NCBI GenBank assembly: GCA_000320545.1
Contig: ADNK01001159.1
Location: 37,501-72,103 of the forward strand
Reading direction: 5' to 3'
Length of the DNA stretch: 34,603 bases
Origin: Bigelowiella natans CCMP2755
Taxonomy: Eukaryota; Cercozoa; Chlorarachniophyceae
Shown here: one piece after another, positions 1 to 11,168 of the stretch
Layout of the letters: each line of letters starts with the position of its first letter
How positions within the stretch are numbered: position 1 is the first letter of the stretch
Translations under genes and position numbers: made by a program
Notes under the pieces: model-generated
Database searches by the model: none
Seen by the model: the letters and a program-made list of their open reading frames with translations, nothing else
Told to the model about the DNA's origin: nothing

Positions 1-1184
1 GGGGTGGGAAAGGCGCTTATGGGGCTAAGATGAGGAGGTATAGATGCGTAAATCATGAAATATGATAACGAGTGTTTTTATAAAAACCGAATCACGCTCC
101 AAAACGATTTTTCGAACGATTGCATTTGCTTTAGAAGAGGGCCATCAGATACACTCCACAAGTCATAATAAACACCACGCACACAGGAATATCAAGTTCC
201 GAAAATTCATGTATCAAGTCGATGGTGATTACTATGTCGACGATGATGGAAAGTTCCGATGGGAGAAGGAGGAGGAAGAGAAAGAGAAGGGTTTCGACAA
301 AAAACTTGAAAACTGGGAACGAGGTAAAAGCTTGATTTGTAAGCAGCATTAGTAACAGCACCAGTAGCAGTGGTGGTGGTGGTGGCGGCAGTAGTAATAG
401 TGAAACAAGTTCACCAGTGTTTTTGAAAGAAACGTAGGTGGAAGCAATGTCGGTATAACCGAAATAATATCAGACCAAAAGCTTCGCAATTTCGGCAAAG
501 AGTTCACGGAGCATCTCGCGTGTGTGGAATACAACCAAAGACTTATGGAGAAGAAGGTATGATCAGAATTAAACGGAGCTTCTGAAAACTATTTGATTGC
601 AAAATTCACCTTGTAGAATTAGTATGCTAAACTCGAAATTTCGCAGCCAATATCCAGATAGGCGCCATTAAAAAAATGTCATACGTACGGCCAAAAATCG
701 CGCTCAACATTACAAAATAACAATAATGTGGCTGCGGGAACAAATAAACCGAAGATTATTTTTGCATTGTCCTCCTCCGTGGAATAAGTTATTGATGATT
801 CAGTTCTGACAGAATTTTTGAAACGTTGCTATTCTATTACATTTCGAGCGATAATTTGAAATATCTCGATTCATGATTATCGTCAATCAGACAAAAAGCA
901 CAAAAGATCTAGAATTGCAAGGTCGTGCATATGCTGACCAGGGAGAGGAGGAAGAGGAAGAGGCAGAGGAGGAGCAAAGTCGCAAAAGGGCACGCATTAT
1001 TGAGCTGAGACAAGAGCAGAAACGCGCAAAGGAAAACGAAGAAGTACGTCTTCTCAATGATAGTGACGGCGGCGACATTAAAACCAAGAATCCGCCTCGA
1101 AAACTTACCAGCAATGACCTGGGCATCCATGTCTCATCCTCCTCCACTTCACCGTCGCCATCCTGTTCTGAAGAGGAGGAATGA
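1..1184 (+). CDS. 3' part of an unrecognised gene with acidic/basic C-terminus (partial)
   Basis: The gene enters from the left edge, so its start is not visible. Likely exons are about 1-47, 140-323, 438-556 and a final exon 891-1184 ending in TGA. The second exon encodes a charged stretch (YQVDGDYYVDDDGKFRWE, then Glu/Lys-rich). The third encodes a helix-like segment (SDQKLRNFGKEFTEHLACVEY). The last exon encodes a run of Glu, a basic coiled-coil-like region (RKRARIIELRQEQKRAKE) and a Ser-rich tail ending in EEEE. Phases agree for 323 to 438 (phase 1) and 556 to 891 (phase 0). A further small exon near 655-690 is possible, and the first junction (47 to 140) is weak. I recognise no family. 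The composition suggests a soluble, possibly nuclear protein, but that is a guess. Confidence 0.5.
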
Positions 1185-1419
1185 GAGATGGATCGATTGA
1201 AGCTGTATCTCAATTTCGGTCGATGTTCAGAAATGGTGAATGAGCAAAGTAGCGATATCCCTTGCTGTAGTTGTGGGTAGTGTTCTTCATACTACAGCTT
1301 TATAGCGAGTCAACGATAAACAAAGTTTTGTCGAAACGTGGCCGTATTTTAGAAATATTGTTTAACATGTACATTTAGTCTATTACAAAGCTGCCCCCTG
1401 AGTGTGCACAGTATGTAAC

Positions 1420-2030
1420 AACAAGACTGCTAGCACGTTCATTGTTGAAGTGTTTGTCAGTAACAAGTGAAATTACGGTGCAAGAAAAAGTCATCGCACC
1501 ATGCTAGCATGCACTGCGCTGTTGTTTGTTGCTGACAAACTCTAGCACTACTAGACGAACACTCGCCACCGTGCCTCACCGCGTGGTAATGCATGTGCGC
1601 TTGTCTAGTAGCATCAAAATCATCAACAGCGCTAGAGCGGTTGCACACTCTGCTAGTCGGATCCACTTGTTTGTTACTAGCTGTTGTCGCGCACGCGCTG
1701 CTAACGTTACTAGGCCTAGCAGCAGGCTAGCTAGTAGTGCGTACCAGCCGATTTCATGCAATTGCTCTGACAGTCTAGCTCTAGAGCTAACTGTAGCACA
1801 CAGCTAGTAGTGCCATAGTGCTAGAGTGCCACAGAGTTCTCCACACTAGAACACCTAGACACGCCTAGCTAGACGTGCGTCGATCACATCTAGCTAGACA
1901 TGGCATACAAATCTGCGCACAACTACTAGCTAGCTAGAGGCTAGACAGCGCATGCTACTCTAGCTAGCTAGTACTTTAGGCTAGCATGGCACTACATGCT
2001 AGCATGGTCTAGTGGTGTGCAGCGATAGTG
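1420..2030. repeat. CTAG-rich block 1 (3' flank of the first gene)
   Basis: This block is saturated with CTAG tetramers, roughly forty by eye, often chained as CTAGCTAGCTAG or set in CATGCTAGCATGG. It looks richer in GC than the introns and has no credible coding potential: open frames on both strands shadow each other. It starts about 240 bp after the stop codon of the upstream gene. Similar blocks recur at about 5.75, 11.3, 16.0, 20.5 and 28.4 kb. Confidence 0.75.
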
Positions 2031-2409
2031 GCTTCGTGGACCAATTTTACGATTTGTTAATGCAACCAGACTGCACTCTTTACATATGTGCATATTTTAG
2101 CGCTTAAGCATCGATCATGCTTGGCATTGTCATCTGTTCTAGTGTTGCATGTCGACATGTTTTTCGGTGTCATTGTGTGCAAATTTTAAAAAATTTACTT
2201 GCATCAGATTCGAAACAATATTCTTTACATTATCTTCTGTGGAGCTTTAACTCATTGTTGTTTTGCTGTTTTCATCTCGCTGAACACAATTTGACTGGAC
2301 ATTTGGTTAATTTTACTATCTACAATTCCACGGATTTGATTTCATTACTTTTCCCGGAATCATTATGCACAATGGCACAATGCATGGCTCATTTTTTCTG
2401 TGACAATGA
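2031..2409. other. AT-rich spacer, nothing recognised
   Basis: This is AT-rich sequence between CTAG-rich block 1 and the stop of the possible small minus-strand gene. A 102-codon plus-strand frame at 2117-2425 has Cys/Phe/Leu-rich composition typical of chance frames. It shows no splice support and overlaps the small minus-strand gene. Confidence 0.5.
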
Positions 2410-2643
2410 TCAATATGGCTTTTGAGAAGAGCTCATATGATGCCCTCTTGAAACTTTTCGAATTTCAGGTGAAGCCAGCGGTAACCATCCTGTGAGGCAG
2501 GTCCCGAATTCTAACGGATCTTCACAACTCTGCTGAGAATTGGTAGATTTTGCTGGAAGATGCCTATTTACAAATTCGGATGCTCGCGCACGATGAGCCG
2601 CAGTAGGGATAACACGTCGTAGAAGAGATGAGAAGGAAGGCAT
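2410..2643 (-). CDS. possible small protein with mitochondrial-type presequence
   Basis: A 77-residue frame starts at the ATG at 2643. An upstream in-frame ATG-like start at 2667 is also open, but the later Met gives a typical presequence. The N-terminus (MPSFSSLLRRVIPTAAHRAR) is rich in Ser, Arg and Ala with no acidic residue, as in a mitochondrial (or plastid) targeting helix. The remainder holds two Cys and a Gly/Pro-containing segment (LEFGTCLTGWLPLASPE). I do not recognise the family. If real, it is convergent with the gene to its left and divergent from the SPF45-like gene to its right. It could be a chance frame, since it is short and intronless. Confidence 0.35.
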   Translation of the reverse strand: MPSFSSLLRRVIPTAAHRARASEFVNRHLPAKSTNSQQSCEDPLEFGTCLTGWLPLASPEIRKVSRGHHMSSSQKPY

Positions 2644-3298
2644 ACGAGGGTACGACTTGTAGATCACTCACACCAGGAGTGAGTTGAGATTTGAGAAAAC
2701 CTCTTTCGTATAGGAAAAATACAAGGCCATTTTCCACATGAATCCCAATAATAGCTCGAATTTCGGTGAAAGGACGATATTATTCCTGGAACTTGCTTTT
2801 TTCTCTTTTTGGATAGGGTAGATCTTTCTTCTAGAAATCATCCCGAAAAGATCCACGTGACTACTGGTAGGGGGGTACTTCATTATTTATGACAAAAAGA
2901 GCTCTTTCGACTTTAGAGACAAAGAGATATCAAGGCATTTCTTATATTTCAATAAACTGTGGATGTTCCTCCACTACGACAATAACTATCTGCAGCTGTA
3001 CACCACAGTACCGAATTTAGTTAGCCCGTTCAACGAGCATGCTATCTGAAAAAGCAGCGCATACGCACTTTATTTATGCTCATTATGTTGATATATGTCT
3101 TGTCTTTGAAAAAAAATGTCAACCTTCGCATATTATCACATGGACTATGTAATCTGGAGATTGTGATTTTAGCTGTAAATCTCCTGTATTTCGCCCAAAT
3201 CGTAATCACAAACGGGGATTCGTACTCGCTTGCTCCTAGGGCTTCCCCGGGACGGACATTCCAGAACGAAATCCTGAAGCTTTTCCTGAGAAATAGGA
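2644..3298. promoter_or_regulatory. spacer upstream of the SPF45-like gene (divergent if the small gene is real)
   Basis: The spacer is about 650 bp and AT-rich, with none of the CTAG-rich character of the block on the other side of the small gene. It should hold the promoter and 5'UTR of the gene starting at 3299. No TATA box or other core element could be assigned. Confidence 0.4.
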
Positions 3299-5550
3299 AT
3301 GGCTTCCCTTTATGATGACCTTCCAGAGCCTGGTAAGTTGCATCTCTTACCATCCTTATCATCGTGATACGCAGTTGTGTGAAAGGTGGAAAAACGTACT
3401 CAGGTGCTCCGGTGAAGCCTGCGGCCTATTCCGCACCAGCCTCCGTTCCACCATCGAAAACAAAGGCCAAAGCAAACCCAAAGCCCTCTCTTCCTTGGGC
3501 TGTTCCATCAAGCGGGAAGAATGCGCTCAAATCGTCTTCATTGTTAGCGGCAACTGCGAGCAAGAAAGTAGCAAGTGCACCTATTCAAAAATCTACCCCT
3601 ACTGCTTCTGCTTCGTCATCAGCTTCCACGATAATTCCAGCAATGAGGTATAGATATCCTCCGAATCATTTCAAAATATTTTAATCATACATAATGTTTA
3701 AGACCACCACCACGGAAGGCTTTGATGAACTCCATTCCGAGGGCACTAATGGCGAAAAGGAAACTTACGACTCCAAGTATTGTAGCAATGAAACGGAACA
3801 AGGTAGTGGTACTTGTGTGAAATAGACGAAACACATATATGTCTTCTATTTTATCGATTGATTGAATGTGTTGCAGGCTCAAGCGGCCAAAAAATCAGTA
3901 ATGAACGTGCACGCCCCCGATAACGCAACGGACCAAAAGAGAAAGAGTAGGGATGTAGAATCACTGCTTCCTTCACACTTCTGATCAGAACGTAAACACG
4001 CATAGGTGTAGACAGTAAACAATGGCCATTTGGTGATAAGATCCTCGATGAGTATGACCCTGCCAAGCCGAATGATTACGAGGTTCCCCACAATGTTGTA
4101 GAAAAGAATATTAGAGTTAAGCATCCTTTCATAAAATCTCAGGAGTTTGTGAAGATGAGAGAGGAAAAATTTGAGGCTGAAGAACGTGAAAGAAGGTAAA
4201 GGGACTAAAATTGAAGACCCCATTTCCAAAAAAGACATTCTATTTTATCTGAGCACTAATTTATAGAATGGTCATGATTTGCAAATTGCCAACATACGAC
4301 TGCCGGCCACCATATTTCAATACAGGAACAAAAAGACGGCTGAAAAACTTCGCAAACAGTATGAGAAGCAAGAGACAAGTAATATCCTAAAAATTCTGAG
4401 ATTTATAGTTATAAACGTGTAACATACAAAAATCGCATCAAATAGGTACAGACCGTGTAGAAACGGGAGAAGAGGCATACATGCGCCGTGTCCGTATGTC
4501 TCAAAACGCTGGGATGTCTGTTGTAACACCTGCAAAAAGTAATGCTGGAGTAACAGGCGACGATGCGAAACCTTCTCGGGTTGTCCTTCTCACGAACATG
4601 GTAATTGCATTCAAAGCCGGGGAAACAATGTATTGCTGGACATCACTTCGATTTCCTAACATCACATTATGCGCAGGTGGGGCCGGGAGAAGTAGATAAT
4701 GACTTGGCAAATGAGGTTGGAATAATTTCTTGTAATTTTTGCTCTTTTAGTCATATGCTTTGGTCGCCTGCGTACTTATCATAAGTAAACTGCTTTGGTC
4801 GCCTGCGTACTTATCATAAGTAACCTGCAACTTTGCCTTGAACGATATGCCAACGCGTTTATGTGGTAATGACCAAAAACACGATTCCATATAATATCTT
4901 TGTTTCAAACAAACTTCAGACCGCAGAGGAATGCCAGAAATATGGCCCTGTGCTCAAGTGTAGTATCACCGAGGTAGCGATCCCCCTCATTTAGTGAAAC
5001 AATCCGTTCGTCTCGCACGCGCAATTTTTATCGTCTATCGTGCATCGTGCGTAATATGCACTTCACAGCCTACCATACACATTTAAAAGAATCCCTGAGT
5101 AACTCTTATGTGACAGTCGCCCTATAATTGATATTTATGTCTTCAATATGGCAAACAGGTTAATCGTCTTGGTGTCAAAGAGGAAGAGGCAGTGCGCATT
5201 TTCGTCGGTAGCAAATAGAATCAGGACATCACGTGCAAGCTGGGAGACAACAAAAATGAAAATAAGATGAGGCGAACAAATAACATCGGAGCTTTTGGAT
5301 GGATGCTGCGTACACATCTTAATCTACGAATTCATTTTTTATGATTGACAGTTTTCGGCACCGTCGATGCTGCAACAAAAGCACTTAAAGATCTTAATGG
5401 CAGGTTTGGTGATTGCACAAATCAACTCTCTCTCTATGACCTAACCCCGAATATTATGATACACTGAAATGTTGAATATACCTTAAGCGATATTGATCAT
5501 ATGCAGGTTCTTTGCTTATCGACAAGTTAGAGCAAGGTATAAACACTTTG

Positions 5551-5587
<37 letters not shown>

Positions 5588-5671
5588 TCGTCGAACACTA
5601 TGTGATGAATATTATTGGTAAAAAGGTTTTTCCCGGTGGATAAATTCAATCGTAATGAATTGGAGCCTTAG
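3299..5671 (+). CDS. SPF45/RBM17-like splicing factor lacking a G-patch, 13 exons
   Basis: Spliceosomal alternative-splicing factor of the SPF45 (RBM17; plant DRT111) family, expected in the nucleus. Exons: 3299-3332, 3386-3647, 3703-3802, 3877-3946, 4006-4195, 4326-4378, 4446-4600, 4677-4715, 4920-4973, 5159-5207, 5352-5403, 5507-5536, 5626-5671. All phases agree and give 377 aa. Family landmarks appear in order: N-terminus MASLYDDLPEP; EYDPAKPNDYE in exon 5; GEEAYMRRVRMS in exon 7; then the C-terminal UHM/RRM (VVLLTNMVGPGEVDNDL, EECQKYGPV, KEEEAVRIF, DLNGRFFAYRQVRARF). GRFF supplies the Arg-X-Phe pocket motif typical of UHMs that bind ULM ligands. The usual G-patch between the MRRVRMS segment and the UHM is absent: only about 25 Ser/Ala/Gly-type residues stand there, within one continuous exon. 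Several acceptors end in AAG. Confidence 0.9.
4756..4825. repeat. 35-bp tandem duplication in intron 8 of the SPF45-like gene
   Basis: Two adjacent 35-bp copies (4756-4790 and 4791-4825) differ at one position near the end. Each carries the palindrome TACTTATCATAAGTA, which has 7-nt arms around a single central C. The intron is 204 bp, longer than most in this gene. Confidence 0.95.
5556..5585. repeat. (AT)15 microsatellite in last intron of the SPF45-like gene
   Basis: An uninterrupted AT dinucleotide run lies inside intron 12, between exons at 5507-5536 and 5626-5671. It does not disturb the splice sites. Confidence 0.95.
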
Positions 5672-6430
5672 TGTGCGTGGACAAAGCATTTGGACTAACT
5701 GAAAACATCATTAATTTAAACATATTTGGACTACGTAACAAATTAGTAGATGCTACAGTGTACATCTTGCGCTCGATGCAGCGTGCATGCATGTACGCAC
5801 GTTACGTAGAGTGCACGCGCACGTACCGCACGTCTGCATGCACGGCAGAGCAGCAGAATGAAATCTTGCTTCTGGCAGCTAATCTAGTAATGACCACCAC
5901 AATCATGCCATGGCAATGGCATGAACATTCTTCTAGCTACATGCTACGTGCATGGCTAGATGGCATCGCAGAGCGCCTGTTTAGCTGCATGCGTCGATCA
6001 TCAGATCGTGAAAACATGAACCCTAGAACCCGATGTTGTCCTCCTCCGATCCACCTCCTCCATGCACTCCAGCGCCTTCTCCAGTTCTCACAACCTTGCT
6101 TCTTCCTCTAGCTTTTCTTTTCTTTTGTGAATGGAGGAAAAACTCTAGAAACTGCATGGACAATGAGATTGTGATGGGCGCATCCTGATCCGCCATGCTA
6201 GCATGGCTGCGCAGCCATCTAGACATGTGGCGCTGTAGCTGCCGCATTGCACAGCTACATTACAAGGATGACCATAAAAAATACAATCTTTTCATTGTCC
6301 ATCTCACGGACACGTGGAACATTGATTTTCCATGTCAACGACACTGGGTCAAGTTCCACGACAGTGAGTCAATGGAGCAGCTGAGAGGATCATCTAGATC
6401 ATGCCAGCATGCCCAATGCCACAAATGAAT
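5672..6430. repeat. CTAG/TGCATG-rich block 2 (3' flank of the SPF45-like gene)
   Basis: From about 5750 the sequence becomes rich in TGCATG, GTACG, CACGT and CTAG words, with short palindromes such as CATGCCATGGCAATGGCATG near 5903. It starts within about 90 bp of the SPF45-like stop. Frames on both strands are open by chance (for example 146 codons at 5671-6111), but their composition (many Cys, Met, Arg, His) and the antisense frames argue against coding. Confidence 0.65.
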
Positions 6431-7039
6431 GCATGGAGGATTGGAGTGTTTCCGATGGTCCTGCTGAACGAAAGAATCATCGGTCGCAAGTGCCATCTCA
6501 TCCAAACTAGCAAACAATGCGAGTGACGTAGGTGTGATTGTCGAAGTCACAGTCACTGCTACAGACTGCTCTGGTACGTGCTGGCAGAGACCACCCAGAA
6601 AAGATGATTGATCGATTCATTCGTGCTCATGTTCACATTCCAACTAAATGCGCGCACAAGCGCTGCCAACAATGAAACATGGAAACATTGAAACACTAGA
6701 ATGTATGAATGAAGCGATCACATTCCCACTGCCAAGCATCCTCATCATCCTTTTCTGAACTCTTGACATTTCGCAACTAGACAAAACAAACTTTATCACT
6801 TTGTCGCACTGTGATTGCCACCTTCATTTTCCAGTTATGTAAATCGTCGGGGGATATGATGCTCATAACAGCATAGTCCTGTTACAAGAAAAACAGTAAA
6901 TTAGAAATTACAACTTGGAAAAATTAATTAAACGGGTAAGTGATTGTCGCAGTATTTATAATGCACTTTACATTCAGACTGTGTGCGTACAATAAGGCCT
7001 TAAATTTATTATCATAAATTCTCCGAATCTCAACCTACA
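6431..7039. promoter_or_regulatory. spacer and presumed promoter upstream of NOC4
   Basis: The sequence shifts from the CTAG-rich block to ordinary AT-rich sequence by about 6850. No gene was found. The NOC4 promoter and 5'UTR presumably lie here, but no motif could be assigned. Confidence 0.4.
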
Positions 7040-10000
7040 ATGGCTGACAGTGGTGGACCAACGCGACGTAGTGTTGGCGCTGTGTCCCTAACTCATTTGT
7101 TTTCACACTCTAACCTACACGATGAAATTCCTTGTGTGAAAAGCGCTTGTGTCCACGCAGTAGAAGGGAAAACCATTCAAGCTTTGAATGCATTCTGCTC
7201 TTATTCTTGTTGCAGATAATGTAGACGTCGTGAAGTCTATAGCGAAAGCAGAGAAGGAGATACAGAAGCATGGAATTTTGAAGGTCGGAAACATTATTCA
7301 TGTTGGTTTATCCTACAGAGATATAAGTAACGAAAAAATCCCGCTTTGCAACCAAAGGTAAATGGAATTGTGGAGATATTAGAACATCTCTCCCAGAGCG
7401 AATCCCCCATCCCTGTAAGGATTAAAGGAGCAGTAGGTACAAACGAATAGAGTATGCTAAGTATTCGTCCTATTACATTATGTATCGGGCCAATGCCAAT
7501 AATAAACAAATCGCCTTTTGCAGCAATGGCAAGAATATTCTTAAGGCTTTACTCTGAAGGGTCAGTAGCCAATTCAAATTTGTTTTTCGATAATGCCAAG
7601 CTTATTCGTTATAAACACAGGCACATGAAAACAGGCCCTGTGAGATCGAGGGATGTTCAGGTCAGGCTGCTGTTTCCGAGATGTTAATTCTTGAACCCTG
7701 AGCATTTGTATTACTACTATTAAGATCTCCATGATTCGAGGAAAAAAACGGAAAAACACTTCATCAGAATCAAAAATGCATCAGGTAAAATTCTAATGGC
7801 AAGGTTATCCCCCTGCGATCTTACAAAAAATATAATGTTCCTCCAGAAGGTCAAGGAATGGCTGGATGAGAGATACCTAGAATGCGCCGAAGTCCTGGGA
7901 GCAATTTATTGTAGTAGTGGGATTGACGAGCGATTGCAGGTACGTCTCGAGCATGCAACCATGAGCTTTCCATTAAACTAAGGGACTGCAATTCATGACT
8001 GAGAAATGACCAAGAAAACTTTCCAATACAGACTGCTGCTTTTCACTCAGCACTGGAGATGTGCAAGATAGATGGTAATTAACAATTAGATGTTAACGGA
8101 TGATGCAATGTAATGTGAGATTATGATGATAGGGGAAAGACGGGGGAAGCTATACGAAGGAACATTCCAGAAACTTCTCATAAGGGTACTTCTTCTCTAT
8201 TCTTACTGCGCGATGAAATCCAATCCTGGCGATGTGTTGCATTATTTGTGATAATACAATTCCCAGCTGTTGTGTGTCGCGTCCCTGCCAAAAGCTCTAT
8301 TAGACCACTTTGACTCAAAGTAATGACTTTTTTTGTGTGTAAATTCGCTGGTAAAATGAGAGTTCATCTGTATTCTACCAGGTTCTTAAGATACATCGAT
8401 GTGAGCAAGGACACTTTTAAAGTATTCACACCAAATGAATTGTATTCTAGTCGAGGAAACTAAGTATTCACGTCACCGACATTCATTAGGTCTTAAAAGC
8501 TGCATTGTCGTCAAGCGAAGCTCTAGAAAAGTCTATTTCTTGTTCTGTGACGTCGTCGGAACATGAAGATGGCCATAATGAAAATGATAAAAAATCCTTG
8601 TCTAGTAACAAAACTGAGATCTTGAAGAACAACTTCTTGGGGAACGCAACAGGATTGTTACTGCGGATGTCGGATGCTAAAAACCAATTCCGCTATCAAG
8701 GTCCTTCAAACTCTCCTCCCTTAATACACAAAAAATATGTTTTCATGTGTTTTGTGTTATGTAGGCGGGGAAAAGTACCTTGATGATAGTAAGATTTCAT
8801 CGTTAGACCATTCAAAAAAAAGGAGGAGAATATCTGGAATCGAACAGGAAAATGGTAAATTATATAGAGAATAGCAACAGTGAGAAAGGAAGAATATAAT
8901 TTAATCAGGCTGAGGATAACGCATTTCATGCATTAGTCATCATCATCATCTTCACTAGCTGAAACACGTCAACACAGGTATTTTGGAAGATATGAGAGAC
9001 TACGCCAAGGTTGTTCCGAAGATAAATTTAGACCGCGAAAAACTCTACTTGCCCCCAACATTTCTACCCATTATAATCGTTGTGGTCTTGTGAATATTAT
9101 ATAGGCCTTGTCGCAGGCTTGGTTAGCGCTCTTCAAGCATAGGCTTCCGACATCCTCATATGAACAAACCCTGAAATGTATGAAAGATACAATCCTTCCA
9201 AGGTGAGTTATGCCTCGTCCTTGTCTATTTGGAAGCTAAGTGCTTATGGAAGTTGCTGGCTCCTACTATGCATTGATGGAAATTCGTGTTGTCTATTTTG
9301 TATAATGTGTAACGTAGGATCGAGCAACCAATATTGATGTTCGATTTCTTGAAGGTCTGATGCTGTGACACATAAAGAAGCATGTTTTTGTGGAATCATT
9401 TCGTGGAGCAGTGTAAAATCAAGCATCAATCAAGCATCTATATGTTTCAATTATTGATAGTCATCATATTGCCGCATTGCCAATTACCAAAACAGGTACG
9501 CATTTCTTGATCCTTCATTAATTCAAACAGGATAGTTACGATATCGGAGGTTTCGTGTCATTGCTAGCCCTGGAAGGGTACTGTCTTATGCGTTCTAACA
9601 AAATGCTAATTATGGTGAAGGTGATGGCTTTTTCTTTTGTTTGCTACAGATTGTTCATTCTTATGCAGAAGCATAATCTCGATTATCCTGATTTCTTTCC
9701 AAAGTTATATCAACTCCTTACGATAAAGGTATTGCATCGTTCAAAATCGTGTATTGCAGCCATAAAATAGAGATCAGAAAGCGAATACAATAGAGTAACT
9801 TCAGTTCCAGGAGAATTAATCCTTCTATGCTCTACTCTATTTTTCCTCATCAGAATCTTCAAAGTTCTGCGTGTGACCGTTTCTTTTCGCTGCTGCCTTT
9901 GTTCCTCAAATCTTTCAAGCTGCCTGCCTACATGGTTGCAGCGTTTGCCAAAAGGTTGTGTCCCTCCCCTATTCAAGTATATTTGTTGCTAATAATTTAC

Positions 10001-11168
10001 CGCAGAGCAAGTTTTTGTAGGCCTTAATCATTTGACATAAATATCTCAGATTGTGTCGCATATCCCTGAAAGCAGAAGTGCCTATTTGCATATTCTCACT
10101 GGCTTTGGTAATAACCTAAAGCATCGTTTTCTGCTATTATCCCGAGATTATTCATGTTATTAGGTGTTCAATCTACTCAAAAGGCATCCGCAGTGTCAGG
10201 AATTAGTCCATAGAGTACCCAAGGTAGATTATTAAATCGATTCATTCGTTCGATATACGAGTATCTCGACGATAGTGATACTCATGATAAGATAACATGT
10301 GCAGGAAGAGGGTATCCTAGCTGTTGTGCGGAGAAAGCCTTTTGGCCCAGATCCTTATCAAGAAAGCAACCCCGACATGGCAACGTCCGTATTAGCAGCA
10401 TCGTGTCTGTCTCCGTCCCACATGCGAACTATTTCCGCAGCGAGCCTTCTTTATCAACTGCCACCAAAAATGATGATTACAATGCAAACCATCTTTCGTC
10501 TGAAATCTAATGAAGATTGCATTCCCAACATATTCTGATTGGCAAGGAAATATGGAAATTTTTGGTTATTCAAATATCTTTAGTAAAATACGATACAATA
10601 AACTGCGTATTGTTTCTGAAAAGGTGCAAAGCCATTGATAGTTGCCTGTGGGAAATCAAGACTTTGAAGAACCACTACTCTCCTAAGGCATGTTCTACAG
10701 AAAGTTTTGATTCCATTTGCGATCTAATTATTGCTCTGGTGCAGCATCTCATATTTTTTGTGAACAGGTTGTCGCACTTGTCAGGAACTTCACAGATGAA
10801 AATGCACCGAAATACGAAAGTAATAAATATTCATTTTTTTGAAAGATGTTGTAATTTTCATCTAGTTGTAAAAGATATCTGATGAATTTTCAGTCGACAT
10901 GGAGCCCTACATCAAAGAGAACTTCAATTCGTTATATGAAGAGGTTCCATTCATTTGTTTACTGACGTGACTCGAAATCCAAATATTAAATGGAAAAAAT
11001 GTGAAAACAGGAGGCGAACCACAGAATCAATCATCGTGTAGCTCTTCGGTAAGAAATGCTGATGCAGAATCCGTAGTTCTTTTTAAAAAATGAGGTTTTG
11101 CTTTCAGGTACAATCCCCCGGAGAAACTATTTGCAGGGAATTCTTTCATGCAAGATTTTCAAGAATGA
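7040..11168 (+). CDS. NOC4 (nucleolar complex protein 4), CBF/NOC family, 26 exons
   Basis: NOC4 works with NOP14 in 40S subunit maturation in the nucleolus. Exons: 7040-7133 or -7148, 7216-7283, 7358-7436, 7524-7560, 7703-7784, 7850-7939, 8032-8074, 8133-8185, 8267-8319, 8382-8421, 8490-8700, 8765-8854, 8978-9009, 9117-9202, 9318-9354, 9531-9577, 9650-9728, 9854-9954, 10050-10107, 10164-10223, 10305-10384, 10642-10687, 10768-10819, 10894-10943, 11011-11048, 11108-11168. The product is about 590 aa, normal for the family. Landmarks: KEWLDERYLECAEVLGAI; DHFDSKFLRYIDV; AWLALFKHRLP; then the conserved CBF region (DSYDIGGFVSLLALEG, LFILMQKHNLDYPDFFPKLY, LPAYMVAAFAKRL, VFNLLKRHPQCQE) and CLWEIKTLKNHYSP. 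Exon 1 end, exon 5 and exon 13 are the least certain. A charged, Ser-rich, lysine-containing insert occupies exons 11-12. One intron begins with GC. Confidence 0.9.
10688..10767 (+). other. GC-AG intron in NOC4
   Basis: The donor reads AAG|GCATGT and the acceptor GAACAG|GTT. Phase 0 on both sides joins the family segment HYSPK to VVALVRNF exactly as expected for NOC4. Reading on past the GC leads to residues that do not fit the family. Confidence 0.75.

Noticed and set aside
1526-1807. 93-codon frame in CTAG block 1
   Set aside because: Low-information sequence with overlapping frames on both strands.
5671-6111. 146-codon plus-strand frame after the SPF45-like stop
   Set aside because: Lies inside CTAG/TGCATG-rich block 2; composition is typical of chance translation; no family match.
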